A model generated the notes under the pieces. That model did not search any database. It was not told the DNA's origin and saw nothing but the letters and a program-made list of their open reading frames with translations. Positions 1 through 15,100 of a stretch of DNA of 64,000 bases are shown here, in pieces (the stretch's first letter is position 1; each line of letters begins with the position of its first letter). The DNA comes from Polytrichum commune (lineage: Eukaryota > Streptophyta > Polytrichopsida > Polytrichales > Polytrichaceae). The translations under genes and the position numbers were made by a program. Location of the stretch: NCBI GenBank assembly GCA_950295325.1, contig OX485805.1, forward strand, positions 9,674,501 to 9,738,500, read 5' to 3'.

Positions 1-125
1 GCTGGGAGACAAAATTGATTGTTTGATACAGTTGTACCAGTTGAGCAAAGGTCCTACTGGTGCTTTGGAAGGAGAAGGTGAGTCACCGCAAACTTCTGCA
101 TCATAATGTTGTCCTTTGGAATAAT

Positions 126-3100
126 CTACATGAGGGGAACGTAAGTGCCACCGTGACCTTTCCGAAGGATAAGAGGCCCAGCCACTTCAGGCACCTTGTC
201 AAGCATTTGCAAGCACGAGTCTACAATTTCAGAAAATCCAGTTGCCACTGTTGCCAGCTGAAGCCGAAGTCGGATGTCTGGAACGTGCTTGAGCAAGATC
301 CTCATGGACTTCCCTAGGTGCCTGGAATGCTCCATGGGCATCACCCCAGGAGTGAGCCACTTTGTGAAGTCCATCTGATAGCCACGTGCTGAGACTTCAT
401 TCCGGTAGAAGCGTGCCAGCTCCATAAGCATTGTTGCAGGCAATGGCAGAACTGCAACAAATTCATTAAGGAAGTAATCAAGGCGGTTGGGCTGCAGAAT
501 CTGATTCCAAAGAACTGGTACCCATTCTGCAGAAGCATTCAGCCCATAAGCTTCCGCCACAATCAGTGCTTCGGGAAACCGCGGTTGTTCAACGAGTAGG
601 CGTCTTGCATTGGTCTCTGTGAGGTTGAGCCACATAAGATCCGGCATCCGAAGCTGGAGGGACACCATGGACGCTTGTGCACAACACCAGCTGGTGCTCC
701 GACCTGCAGAATAAGTACAAGAGATTGGTCAAGCTGGTGTAAGGGCTGATCAAAAGGTGGAGAAACTAGAATAGAAAATGATTATGTGAATCACTTTCCA
801 ACCATTGATGTAACTATGTTACCTAACCTTGTCCTTACCTGCATCAACGTGACTATAATTTTCAGCTGCCTCCATGAACAAGCGCATTGTATCCAAGAGC
901 TCCTCACTTAATTCTGGATCTTTGTGCTTCACCCACCAATCCACTCCATGTTGTGCTCGTGTCTTGAGCAATCCTGCCATCTCAAATTCCATTTGAAACC
1001 GATTGTATACCTGTAGTGCATTTCACATGGTCAGAAAGTCGCAAATGATAGCATATATGTCAACAAGTAGTTGAACACAGTATAAATGCTGATTTATATT
1101 GAAGAACATTCCATTGGTTTCTTATAAACATATTCTTACCAAGGAAAAAGCATCTTGATCCTGAGGATTGAAGTGGTACAGTGATGAAAGAATCCCCATA
1201 CGAAATCCTTGTATAGCCCGCTTGGACTTGAAGTCTCCATCAACCACATCCAGGGTTTTTGTTTTTTCAAGGAGCATCTCAAGCTGACCATTTTCAATCA
1301 AAATGTCAAGTACAAACCGCAAGGCTTGGAGGTTATTGAGTCCTATCACCAGCAGGGTCAGTGAAACAAAGTCTCCTTCTGCAACATAGGCATCCACACG
1401 GGTTGCAGCAAGGCCGACTAGCACATCAAGACCATCAAGACATCCTGAGGATTCGTAATATTGGTGAGCCAAGATCAACAAATTGACCTGCCACAGAAAC
1501 CACATTAGTTAACTGCCTATCTGCAGTGTGTCAAGAAAATAGAAGCTGTCACATGAGCACGCATGTTAATGGCTGAGAGTGAGTGCATTTTGCCAGCATT
1601 TTGCCAGGGCAAGTGAAATTGCTTCTTTCAAGTGTACAGTTGCTGGAAACATTGAGTGTGGAAACAATAATATACCTCACACGAATGCGGCATGTCACGG
1701 CCACTGATGACGAGTCGCATAAGAGCATGCCCAATCTCAGGCTCTGAATGACAGAGTTTGGCCCATTGCCTAAACTCAGAGACTCTCCATAGCAGTTGTC
1801 CGGGGCCCTCTTCTGTCTCTCCCATTTCACTGAATCCTCCTCGATGTGCTGCTGCAAGTCCCTGTCCCAACAAACAGCAAGTTTCAGGCAAAGATCACGG
1901 ATAACTAGTAATTTAAGCTTACAGATGTTACTTTATTCCTGGTCTTAAATTCACAAGAGTGACAAAGTATAATACTCCTACTGTATTATATGCAAGGGAG
2001 GAATGGTTTCAGCAATTTGTCTCACCTTGTAGAAAGTCTCTGCAAGGATCCTAGCTACAGTATTAGCAGCCATTGAGTGGGTATTCACAAGTAAAGTCGC
2101 CTCACTAAGAGCCTGATGGCCTTTCAAAGACAGGAGTTGCAGCAGCTGTAAGGGGGGTTTCTGAAAGGCCTCTGCAAATTTTATACCCAAGAAGTTAGAG
2201 ATGTGGGCCACTGCTGCAATTCGTTTGCAAAGACCACGACCACATCCTTCTCGACATGCTTCAGTTAGTGCATCCAGGACCTGCACATCGAGGTAAAGGC
2301 TCCAGATTAGATGATGCACATTTGATGTAATTGTGTATTTTTTTGTGCAGTAACCATCAAAAAAATATCTAGAAACCACAGTTGTGTGAGATGTACCTGC
2401 ATGAGAATTCCTGATGAGACTTTGCTGATCAGATTTTTGGTGCCAAGGGCTTCCACCACTCGAGTATGAAAGATGCCCATAAGAACTGAATTGTCCACTG
2501 CAGGCACTGAAAGCATAGCAACTTTTTGAGCATCTTCCACAAGCAATAGCTCCAATGGCACATATGCAGGTGACAGCTTCTGCTGAAGTTGTTTTGCTGC
2601 CACGACTTGTCCAACCTCTACTAATGCCAAAACAGCTCTCTCAACCTCTCCTTCCCCTATTCGCTCCTCCCAGGTGCCAGAATGAAGTCTTCTTGGGGTT
2701 CTGTCAGATTGTTGAGTTTTTTCTTTGGTATCAGAGCCTTCCCGCAGATTATCTTTCTCAGTGTCCATATCACTGGAAAACACACCACAGGAGGTAGATT
2801 TTGTGAACCTTGGCTTTTGGAGCCTTCCAAGAGAACCAAGGTACATTCCTTCCGCACTGGCTCTAACCATCACATCCCTCTGGTCTACATCAGAATGAAC
2901 TTCCGTTGCTACAATCTCAGCAGATGTGTGTTTCAAATGCTTTAGTTTTCGTCTCAATTTCTGAGGGGAAGATTGTCCACTTGAGGAAGCAGTCTCTGCA
3001 ACATCTGGTACTTCTCTTTGATATTTACTTCTTAGATGCTTGTCAACCACTTCTACAATGTGAGCAGTGCAATCCACTGGACTATCAGGAGTAATTGGAG

Positions 3101-6100
3101 TTTGCCCACTACCGGTTAAGCTAACGGAGTCTTGGTTGTGACCATTTTGCATCTCCACTTCTGCCTCCACTGCAAGTAGCCAAATTCGTATCTCAAGTTC
3201 GTGTAGTTGGTGTATAGGATACATGCTGGTATTGATCACACCACACATTGCATGCATGAGATTCTGTGTTAACACTCACGAGGACAGAACTCAATATCCG
3301 TAACAAACCTGGCAAAGTCCATATAATCTACAAGCTTATCATATGTAAGCTATAGTTCACAAAACATGACCAAGCATAGAAATTTATAAATAAAAAACTT
3401 GGGGAGACAATTAATTTCTTACGGTGAAGAATTGGTGAAAGAGCCACTGAGCCACTGAAAAGCTAGCAGCAGTATGCCATGCAACTCAATGGTAGATACA
3501 TCGCCCTCAACTGCATCTGCATGCCTCAGGAAGAATGTTCCTGCTTGCAACGGAGGAAATGAGTGTCTCATGAAGAGGGACTGACAATGACCCCACAAAG
3601 CAGCACGTTCCTGCTGCACGTCCCATAGTAACTCCTTCCATTCTGCCACCATTGCTTCAGCCTGTCGAGCACCAGGGAAGAAAATTCAGATTCTTCGTAT
3701 TGTGGAGACCTGTGGAGGGGTCACATCCTAGTGTAACAATTTCCAATCTCCACTCTGGTCATGTAGTTTAGGACATCATACAGGCAGGAAATTTGGGATT
3801 TTTTCCTTGTCATTTTTGACGATAGCTTATGAACATATTAAGAACTTATCCCTCCTGCGGGAATGAAATAACTATAAGGAAATAGAGATGGGCAAACATG
3901 CGAAGACCAAATTAAGCATCACACTGTACTTTTGTGGTATTCTGAGTATAAGAATTTCTTAGACAGAATACCTGAGTCTCAGTTACATGATGAAGAGCTG
4001 AGCTAGTTCGCTGGCCACCAGAATCAAGCTGTCGAGCCCAAGTGCGCCCTTCATCCCATTGACCACTTGCTTCTAGCGACTCCAACAATTCCTCGTCACC
4101 TACACTCAACCCAAACAAATATTGAATGTATGAAGAATTCAAAGCTTGACAAAATCCTCATAACCTGTAACACAAGTGAATTGTTGTATTTTTGTATCAA
4201 TGATGGACATGAGATCAGCAAGATCGGAAGAGAGTTAGCATCCTTGTGAGATTATATTTCAACACAGATATTCTTGCAGAGGATAGTTGGAAGTACCTAG
4301 ATTGCAACCATTAACAACAGTTTCCTGCCCAGCGCGGAGAGATGGCTCCACTAATTGTAGTTTCCAGTAACACCTCCGGAACCTTAAATTGGCTACACCC
4401 GCATCACAGAAGTCAACCGCTAAGAGAAGCTGAAGCAGACAACGCTGTTCATATACAGAGGGGCAGGCCTCAAGCATAGCATCTGCTGCTGCAACTGCTG
4501 TTTTCGAGATCCACAACACCATACCCTTTGTTCTCTTGTTTGTTTCTTCTTTCAAAAGGGCTGAAAATGACGATAGTTGGATTGAAGCATCTGTCAGCCG
4601 CATCTGTGAAAATGCCTATATTTCCATATTAACTTGATTAGATTACATCACACACAATAAACGCATCTTGGTAATACCAGCTGTAATAAAACTCAATAAT
4701 CATTAGAAATGGTCTTAGCTGAAAAGGATACTGAAAAATAGTATGTTCTGTTATGGTTGATTGATAAATCTAGTTGCACTGATCCAGATCAATTAATAAA
4801 TTGAGAACTGCAATTCTTCAGTACATACCAGTGTCAAATAGCAAAGTGTCAGAGTACATGGCAATAACATGAAAGGGTTGCATGCTCAGAGTCATCTCAA
4901 ATCTTGGGAATTCACGATCTACTGTTGACTTTTATATATGTGTTGTTATTCATGTCTCATTGTAACAGCCTTGGTAGAACCTACTTTATTTTGGAGTGAA
5001 GCCCAGACCTTTGTCAGGGACTACACCACTGAAATTATCTGTGACAACTATGCTTAGTGGTATTTCTAGATATCACACTTTTAATTTTGACTGAGAAGCA
5101 TGTTTCATACGTACTTGGAGGAATTTGATGAATGACAAGATAGAACTCTCTGGGGTGAACAGCTCAAATGCTTGCAAAAGAGGATGAAACAGCTGCTGCT
5201 CGCAAAGGACTGCTACCAGTGCTGCAAGAGTCTTTTCTATGCTGGCCAAATCTACAGCTTTCTGCACATCCTTATGTGCCAGACCTTGCACTCCCTGCAA
5301 ACATGCAAACAACGACAATTATGATTTCAATGACACTCTGCTCTTCAGTCAGTACCATTTCACAGTGATTGCAGGAAGATTCTACATGTTTTCCATTCCA
5401 GCTGAATAGTTCCTGAACATGTAGCTTCTCTCAAGAAATCTCAGGGCCACTCTGATCACAAATTTCCAGTTTACATAACTATTTCCATATGTAAACAGGA
5501 CTTACCTTGGTGCCCAGATCTTTAAGGCTTGATGCAATTAAGGCAGGGTTTTCCTCTACAGCAACGTCGCTTCCATGTTGCCCATCATTTTCTGTTGACC
5601 CAGGAACTTCTGACTGACCACAACGTTGCCTTTTTGAATTTCTACGATTGAAGTAGCCCAGGGAACTAGTGGGTGCTACATTTGTTGCTTCCACTGCAGC
5701 TCCCACCATAGCAGTGATTTGTGCTTCTGTAGTCTCTTCCACAGATACATGTGGTATTTGACTGCAGAAATAACATTTACAGTCAATATGTAAGACCATC
5801 TGGAATATAGCATAATGTTCAAAAAATGAGGTGAACCAGTCATGTGTACTGATTATCATGATAAGAGAGACCACTATGTGGAGATAGAATGTCCTGAGCT
5901 TTGCTATATGTTAGGATCAGTCAAATAAGTAATCCAATTGATATGCAGATAGCCATAACAGTTCAGTAGAAGTGTTTAGGAGAAAATAGAGCAAATGATT
6001 CTGATCAAACATATAAAAACGAGCCTTCTGAGGCAAGCAAGGAGAAATCAGGGGCTGCTTCACACACGTGAAAAAATAATATGCAGAAACATTATTTAAA

Positions 6101-9100
6101 GAACTGTGAATATGATGCAATAGAGAAGTACTATGGGCAAAACAAACCTGGCAGCTGCAATCTCCAACCACGTAGTAAGGCAGAATATCGGGTTTGCATC
6201 ATCAAAGCACGAGGCCACTACTGCAAGGAGGGGCCATTGTAGCTCTTTTGATTTTGCAAGTAACTCACTACTGGGGCTCTTGTGTTTCTCACAGGCTGCC
6301 AAAATACTGAACAGATCTTCTGGTATTCCTTCATGGAACTCCAAAGGAGAAATCTCCCGAGAATCTAGTCGTACCTTTGGTTGAGCTACAGGAAAACTCT
6401 TCAAAACGGTCACAATGTGACATTTTAAGCGCGGATCTTTAAACTCCCTCATTGCCTGTCCAAACAAACTATATCAATGAGGAGCACAGCCAGTCGACAA
6501 CCTCTACCCTGCTACTTATGAGTTGTTGTAATTTCAGGTAACAATCAGTCACAAGGCAAAAGCTACTCTATCAAAAATGTACACATGCTGTGTGGATTAA
6601 TAGTGAACCCTCTCTTCAATTTTCTTGGAGAGACTGAATGGCACAAGTAATTCAGGTAGCATATTAAAGTGGATGTGATGAGAAAGTTTCAGAATACCAA
6701 CCAATGTGACAAGCACATCCAGGGGGCAGCTTATCACTTGAGCTTCTGCTAAGAATCCCACCTGACATCCGACCGGAATGAAGGAAACTTAGTTCAAAAA
6801 TATATATTATGTACTTGACTTCTTGCTCAGAAAATTCCAGATACAAGCTTGAAGTAGGACTCTGAAACAGTAGATCAGCATGATGTATCTACAAACTACA
6901 TTACACATGTAAATTGACTGCACAAATAATAAACATGTACAGGAGTTGATGCATAGACAAGAAGCAGGTCATACCCAGTCATTGTCACGTGCAAGTGTTT
7001 CAAGATATGTAGTGCTCAGGGGAAGCTTGTGTCCACGGCAGAAAGCTGTTACAAGGCTCCACTTCTCACTTAGAGACCGTTGTAGTTCTCTTAGCTCAGC
7101 ACCGTTTCCCTTAGCATTCAGTAGCCAGGAACCCGATGTTCCATCTGCAAACTTCAAACCATAGTCTAAAAGTGTGGCTTTTTCCAGCATCTGCAGGGTG
7201 GTAGTCAAGCCTTTATTGCGCTTTGTTGGTAGTTTTGCAGGCTGGCCTGGAGAATTCCTGGTACCTTTATTTGAATGTTCCTCTGTAAGCGCCCTTCCAA
7301 GTGATGAAACTATAGCTGATATATCTTGAGGGTGTTTGGTAACAGTTGAAGAAGCCCAGTCACGTTGTTCTTGGACCCTGAGGAACTTCGAAATACGTTG
7401 CAGAGCCGCAATATCCACCCGTAAAATTTGAGCAGAAAGTCCACAGAGTTCAAGAAAGACAGCACAGGCAGCCGCCACAATCGTGTTCTCAAAATTTGTG
7501 ATTGCAAGAGGGTAGACCTGTACATGAGTGTCATTATGTCATGATACAATCAAACAGCAAGGAAGGGATATACTCCACATTTCAAGGTATCTGATGTATG
7601 TGAACCCACATTGTTTGTGTCATACCCAGATTCTATAACAACAGCCACTCCTAGATGAACACAAACTGCCCACATCTATTCCAACATGATCTCACAGTAG
7701 ATGTCCACTTAAATAGGTAACTTACTGAAGCAATTAGAGCCTCCTCACTCTCAGTTAAACTCGCCAAAAGGGCTTGTGAATCAGGTGATGAAGAAGATTT
7801 TCCCTTCCCCTCTGACTGAAGTTCCATAATGTGTGATCGTGGAGCAAGCAGAGCATTAAAGGCTGCCAATGCCCGGCCACGCCTCAGGTAATGCTCCACT
7901 CCAGGCTCAATCTCCTAAAGACCACACAATACACTGAGTAATAAACAAAATGCACTCCTACAAGTATGCAGTTGCTCTACTAACCTATAAAATTGTGCAG
8001 GAGTGTACATATCAAGATTGACAAGAGCAATAACAATTTGTACTTAGAAAATGACATTGACAAATCTAATCCCCCTTCTCATGGTCAACAGTAGGCAGAA
8101 GCGCTGTTCAGTAGTCCAACCAAGAACTGAGAACAACATATGCCAAGTGCAGAAATATTTATTCACTAATGTGCAAGAGACTCTAGGAAGGTGATAAACC
8201 TCAGCAGGAGAAGCATATAGTTCCTGCTTAATCACTTCTTGAATACCAGCCTCCCATTCTAGCAAGCTCTCCTCCAATTCTTGCTCTTGATCTTTGGTTG
8301 TCATACTTCCCATCGAAAGGTCACTCATCCGGACAAGGTTGACTTGAGAATCTCCACCTGGACCCTGTTCCATAGGACATACAAATTATGATATTTAATC
8401 ACAAAAAGCACAAAACAATGATGCCCAGTCATGTGAATTTAATTTCATTGTTCCCATTTCTGACATCAGTGTACATACTTTGATGAGTCTTTATCAGTTC
8501 ACAATCTATACAATCTCTGCTCTGCCATTGATGCAAAAACTTCCTCCATTCCCTTCATATGTGTTGCTGCAGCATGAGGATTTATCAGAAGTATAAACCT
8601 GAATACTAGATCAGGTTCAATCGTCATAAATTTTAAAAGGTGAACCAGAGGATGATGCCAGGAAGCATCTCCCTTCATATTCATGTACATTTTTGTCGAA
8701 ATTTAGGAGCTTTTGTGCAATAATTGTCAATATTGTGGCCAGTTCTAAATACAAAAAAGGTACACTCGATTTTGTTGCTAGTAGATGCAATCAAATAGGG
8801 TAGTTTCTTTCCCACTCATTCATAGTCTTCAAGAGGTGAAAATTGAACAAACAAATAAGTCTAATTTCCAATCATAAACTCTGAATAGAAGATCAGAAGA
8901 GAATAGATGTTTTGAAATCCTTTAAGTAGTATCTGCACAAAGTAGTTCATATCCACATAAGTTAAATGGGAATTGATATAGACCTTCATAGTCAGCTGTA
9001 GAAGCCTTTGCAAACTTTTGGGAAGCCAACGAGGAAAGATGTGAAGTAGTGATACATCACCAGCAGCCGAGGTGAAAAACTTATCTCGCCATTGGAGGTA

Positions 9101-12100
9101 GGTTAATAATCCTCTTGAGGATTCCTCTGCAATAAAACCCATATCTACTATGATATAGTGCTTAAGTGATCATTCTTTAGTGTAAGATAACAATTAACAG
9201 TATATTTTGGTTCCTCAATAAATGTACTACAAAACAACTCAACATTAATGTGAACCAGGAAGAACAAATCCCTTCCACAGCAAGCAATGAGAGTACAATA
9301 AAAACAGCAATGATCATGCCCCACATAATTCTTTTCTGAATATATACAGTAAGGACAGGGATGATCACGTTTAGCATGAGAACTTCAATGCCAGAAGTAC
9401 AGAAACATGAAGGACATCTGTCAGTGCAAGACTTGGATACGGATCCCCTAAATCATCAAAACTTTGAGAGATGAGGTGGTCAGATCAAAGGGAATCCTAA
9501 CCAGGGTCTGCCATCCGGGATGAGTAAAACCCCCACGCGTCATGACCATTTGAAGCTGCTACTAGGGTTTGCCAAAGTGTGGGATAACCCTGCAGTACTT
9601 CCCGAAGATTTTCAATTGAGCACTGCCATGTTGGACCCTCCAGTCCATCTCCGCTCAAGTCACTGGACAGACACTTTTGGAGTGGTACAGGTGCATACAT
9701 TAACGTCGTAAGAGCCATGAGCCCCTTTCCCTCAGCAGCCATGTCATCCACAGTTTTGACCGAACAGTCAGAATCTAAGACACTCCTGACGTTTGCAAAT
9801 GAAGCATCGTATTCTCGACCCCTCAGCCGAGAAAGCAAGAGCCACTTTGCCCAGTCACAGTCACCCTGAAAAGAATCAACAAATCCCACTTTCATGACAC
9901 CAGTCAACACAACTATAAATACCAGGAGTGACAATAACTATGACTATAATAACGACTATGATGTAAGGATTGCACATTTGCAATTAACATAGCAGGGTAG
10001 AATATTGAAGGTTATGATTACACAACTATTGTCAAGATACGCATTCCTCGTAGAATTTTGAGAATAGGCATCAAGAAGGTATAGTACCCACCACATAGGA
10101 CTGCACTAGGGCAGAAGAGAACTTGTTGAGGCCCAAAGCGTGATAGTCAAGGTACTGTTCCAGAAGATTTGCAAACGACACCTTCACACAATGCCGAACC
10201 ACTACTTCATGCACTCCTTGTATTGCTTCCTTGTGGAACTGAAATGAAGTAGGACCTTCTACAACACGAGCAGTAAGGATAAGCTCCTTACTTTTCTCAC
10301 TATTTCCTTTGTCAGAACTGGGTTTGAAAAGAATACCAGCAGACCCTAGTAGAGATACTAATTCAATAGTCCCCTCCCAATAGGATCGCAAGAATATTAG
10401 ATCTTTAGCCAACCTCTGCTCCATCAATCGAAACATCCATCTACTGCAGAGTGGCCATGTATCAATCTCAAGAAGATTAACTTTTCGTATGGCAATTTCT
10501 TGAGTTGTTGGAATGCAAGAAGTTTTCTTGGGTGTATGTCCAGAACCCTTTGACATGGTGTTCAGAGCAATATCATTGTCTACATAAACTTGAAGTGCCC
10601 CTCCATGTAGAACTGAACGAGGAAGAGTCTCAAGTAAAATAGACACATCAGACCAATTGTGATGAGCTAAATGATACTCCAACTGTGAACCCCATGAGAT
10701 ACTTTCACGAGCAGTATGAGATTGGTCCAGTATCACCTGCATATTCCAGGAAGCATCACAAATGTCACATATAAAGACTGGAAAACATAGACTTCCAAGA
10801 AGAGTCTCCTGAACCAAGGCCGGACAAAAAGGTTGTTCCTTAGCAGTTGAGTAGCATTACCAGCATTGCTGAGTTATAAACAGTGAAGCATTTTGATTTG
10901 CAAAAGACTTTACATGATTATTGATTTCATTACTAGTAAGAAAACACAATACAAGCAAACTAGGTTGACAACACCTTGCAAAGACATGAGCAGCTAATAC
11001 ATAGACTTGTCTTGGATCAGTTTGTATCTGTGTCATGGAATCAAGACATTTACGCATGATTGTGGCCATGCCACGAAACAAATACCATACAGTACACTCA
11101 AAGCAACTTCTTGTCCATTCACCCACTGTAACTCCTACATAAGAAAGAGTTACTTTTGCTAGACTTGACCTGTATCCAGGCATAATTTCAACTGAAAAAT
11201 CAGCTCAACGTATTAAATTTCATGGGACTTGGCAGTCAGAAATTGAGTGACCTACTCGGTTGATGGTTTGCTGGTCCCAAGCTTGCAACCAGACAGCAGC
11301 AACCAGTAGATAACCAATTGTTGGATTCTCATTCCCAGGGATTGTATCCTCCAAGACTTCTGGGCTCATGGTTGTGTTCCACGATCCCAGAACAACACCA
11401 TCCACATCCCCACATTGAAGAACAAATTCTCCAAACTTTTTGCTGTCACACACAACTTGCAGGTACTGGATTTCATCATCTGATGTCACTGGCTCGATGA
11501 TTGTTTTGTTGGATGTGATCTGACTTTGTCGTGCTGCATATGTGGTCCAAAAACTGCTATGGGGATATAGTCTCTACACACAGAAGTTTACAATGCAACG
11601 CTAAGATTATAGAGTTTCCACCAAGCAAGAATTTCCACAATGTACACAAATATGCAGTAAGAATGGTAACTAAACTTCAAAGGAGGCAATGACAGACTGC
11701 CATCATGCTTGCATACTGTTAGTGCTAACAAATGACACAGTAAATTACCAACTTCAACCAGACACATTGTCGAAGCGAACATTTGACCAGATAAGACAGT
11801 TACAAACATACCTCCAAATATAGAGTAAGTTCCAGCAGCTCTGAATCCAGGGTACCAAGACGAACATGCCTATGCAGCTCTATTTGGGCTTGCTTACGAA
11901 GACTGCGTCTTACTGTTCCAAAGGCTAGCTCATGCAACACTATCTCTATGTCCTCACCCAGTCGCCGAAGGGCTGCCATTGCCAAAGCCATTTTCCCCTG
12001 CAGTCACAGAGCACAACCATATTGACTACAACACCATCAGGCATGGTGATCACTGTGAGAGTGAAAATGTTGGTGACAATTATGAAATCCAGTTAATATT

Positions 12101-15100
12101 TGATACAAGTTCTGTAGGAAAAGCTTACCTTACAAAGAAGCTCATAGACAATGCCTTTGCCAATCTCCTGAACTTGCTGGAATACATCAACCATCTCTGG
12201 CAGGTTTTCTGAAGAGCCACTCATATAAGCTCTTGATCGCATGCGATGTAACTGCACAACAGCTAGTGGTACACGTCCTGCTCGCAAAGCATCTCTAACA
12301 ACACTCTCGGCATCCACTGATGTGTTCTCCCAGCGTGCAAACATCTCACCAGCACTTTCAGGAGAAGATCGCCTGCTTTTTGCTTCATCAAGGGGTCCTG
12401 AAGAAAATGCAGTGAGTATTTCAAACAAGCAGGGACATCTTCAAACCTTGAGAAAGGAAGTGAATGCACAAGCACGTCTGCCAAAAGATTAGCAGATATG
12501 AGAACAATATTTCAGGAGATCATGAAGTAAAGAAGATTCCTATCCGCCTTGCACATGATACTTGCTAGTTCCTTATCCCAACATTTGTTGGATATATGAT
12601 TCACAGATTCACAATCACAAAGTGATGAGAGGTTTTCATGGAGCTAAGAAGTACCTTGCTCCCAATTTGTCCTCGATAATAATGAACCAGAAGCACTAAC
12701 AAGGGCCCCTTGAGATGTAGAGGAATATGGAGTATCTGTGGTGCCCATCAATTGATTGGATTGCTCCCACTGGCTGCTCGCATCATTTAAATCAGGAGTT
12801 CCACTTTCACTGGGAAATTCCACTATCGGTCTGTTCTTGAAGGACCCGCTGTTTGATGCAATTGATCCCTCCCTTCTCATCTGCATTGGCATGACCTTAG
12901 CTCAGTAACACATACTCTAGACCAAGGGCAAAGCACAACAACACAAAAATCTCTCAGCAAATTAGTGACAGATGACAAAGTTCAATTCCTTGAGGAGAAC
13001 AAAGTAAAACCTAATGCATGTCCTTAGGTTACAAAAGTTGCTCAAGTCCACATTACTCTTAGCAGAATAAAAAAATTATCTGTGCCATACTTAAAACAAG
13101 ACTGTCCATTAAGTGGATCTGACTATGACCTTACTCCATGCATGGCAGTCGCCACTCTCCTAATCTCATGGCTTTTAATGATTCTGTTTGCAACCTGTTC
13201 CCAATCAATGAGAATGATATCATAAACGCAAAGCTCTTGTTATTGACAAGCACAGAAGACCTATCTGTTAGAATTAATTGGAGCCAAGTTAGATGTGGAT
13301 AGCTTCGTGATTCAACAACCAAGTAACTTAAAAGGCTGCCTTCATTTTGACAACACAACCTTGACAAGAAGAACACACAGGTTTATCTACCCACCAAGCT
13401 ATGAAAAACACCTATAGGTGATATTCATTAATCAATAATGGATAAATTAGTGGGTAGATGGACTTTCTATGTAAATTTCAACCCCATAGCACGAGAAATA
13501 GAAACCAAAACATGAAATTTACTTTCCTTTTGCCTTGATAAGGTACAACTACCAACAGCAAAGCGAATCAAAGCTGTAATTACTTACTTTAAAAGTCCGG
13601 TTCCGTCCTTTGCGCTTTTCCTGCAAGTGCTCTTGCAAGGTCCGAATCACTTCAAGAAAACGGGCAAGTTCAGTCACACCAGTTCTGCTTCTAGGTTTAA
13701 CTTCATCGTGATGTGATAATGGTGAAGCTGTAGGATCATCAGTACAGTTCCTACGGGCTCCTGTCATGCCATGACGTCGAACCAGCCTGGTAGAGAACTG
13801 GGCAGCCAGCGCAAGAAGCCTGCAAGTGCAACCCTGTTTACATGATTAAATGCATAGCACAACAATGTTGTACCGTATGCCTTCATTCACAGCATGCAGC
13901 TATTTCCCAGCCACTGTTTCTGAATACTTCTGAATTCAATTCTTCAACAAAATAATCATAAAAAAAACAATCAAAATAGCGACTTATACCAGAAAAATAT
14001 AGAAATAACAAATGACAATCAACCAAAGTAAACCATTGTGTCCAATGTCATCCCTAAAGTATCTTGATATAACACAGAAGGCAGATGAGTTTACCGAGAT
14101 GCTAGGACAAGCTCATTGTCAGTCCCAAATCGAGTAAGCATTAGCTCAACAGCTGCAAACAATACCCGAGGCATGCCCGCCTCAGCTGCATCCACATTCA
14201 CAAGACCTTCCAATGCTCTGCAAGAAAATATCCAACTCAGCATCAGCAACTTCAAGTTACAGCAGTTGACAAAAATGCAACAACTTGACAAGAGAGATTG
14301 GAACTACAAAAACAAGAACAGAGTCTCAAATGATTGTTTCTACAATACTCGTAACATTCTTGAGCAAGTGCCACTTGTTCTGATAGTCATGAACAATTCC
14401 AAAAACATTTGTAGAACAAATACTTTGACACTTGATTAATTACTGTCTATAGGGTCTTCTATAACACAACATCGCGGATGAACTTAAGAAACTTATTAGC
14501 CAAAACTTTGTTACACAAACCTATCCTTTGCGTTCAAAAATGCTTAGAATTGTTAATGGCAGCATCATCATGAAGTTAACGAATACTGTGTTGCATTGAA
14601 TCAACAACACTCAGGATCTCATTGTTCACAATACACTGATTGTTGGGCAATTCTGGAAGTGAGGCTCATGTCATGCAACGTCGATTGCAAAGGCTTAATT
14701 GAAGGTATTGGTGTTTATGGATAAGAGTGCTAAGCTTACTGCTCTATGTCGTCAATCTGCAAGTAATCCAGTGCAAGCTGTAATCTCCGCAGCCGCAGCA
14801 GCTGTAGGTTCCATCCTGCACACATATTGGAGGTTACTGAAGTCTAGTCTCCTCTTCGCACAGGATAGTCACAAGGTTTTGAAATCTGGAAACGAAAACC
14901 CTAATGATCAGACAACAAGGCTTAATTCATCTGCCTACATTGACCTCCATAAAAGTTGTACTTGAACAGCAAAGGTACAATCCATGCTCATGACATACTA
15001 ACCAAAGCAAGTCCATCACCATGCATGACGGTAACAAACTGCTGCTGCTGCAGTAAATTTGTTGGCAAAGTCAGGGCATACTTACAGCAAGATACTTGTC

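Noticed and set aside
10857-11183. Minus-strand ORF of 108 codons inside the spatacsin gene, at first taken as an exon
   Set aside because: The exon ending at 11256 (AWDQQTINR) joins directly in frame to the exon starting at 10736 (VILDQSHTARES), giving the continuity expected for the family. The ORF lies inside that intron and has no good acceptor.
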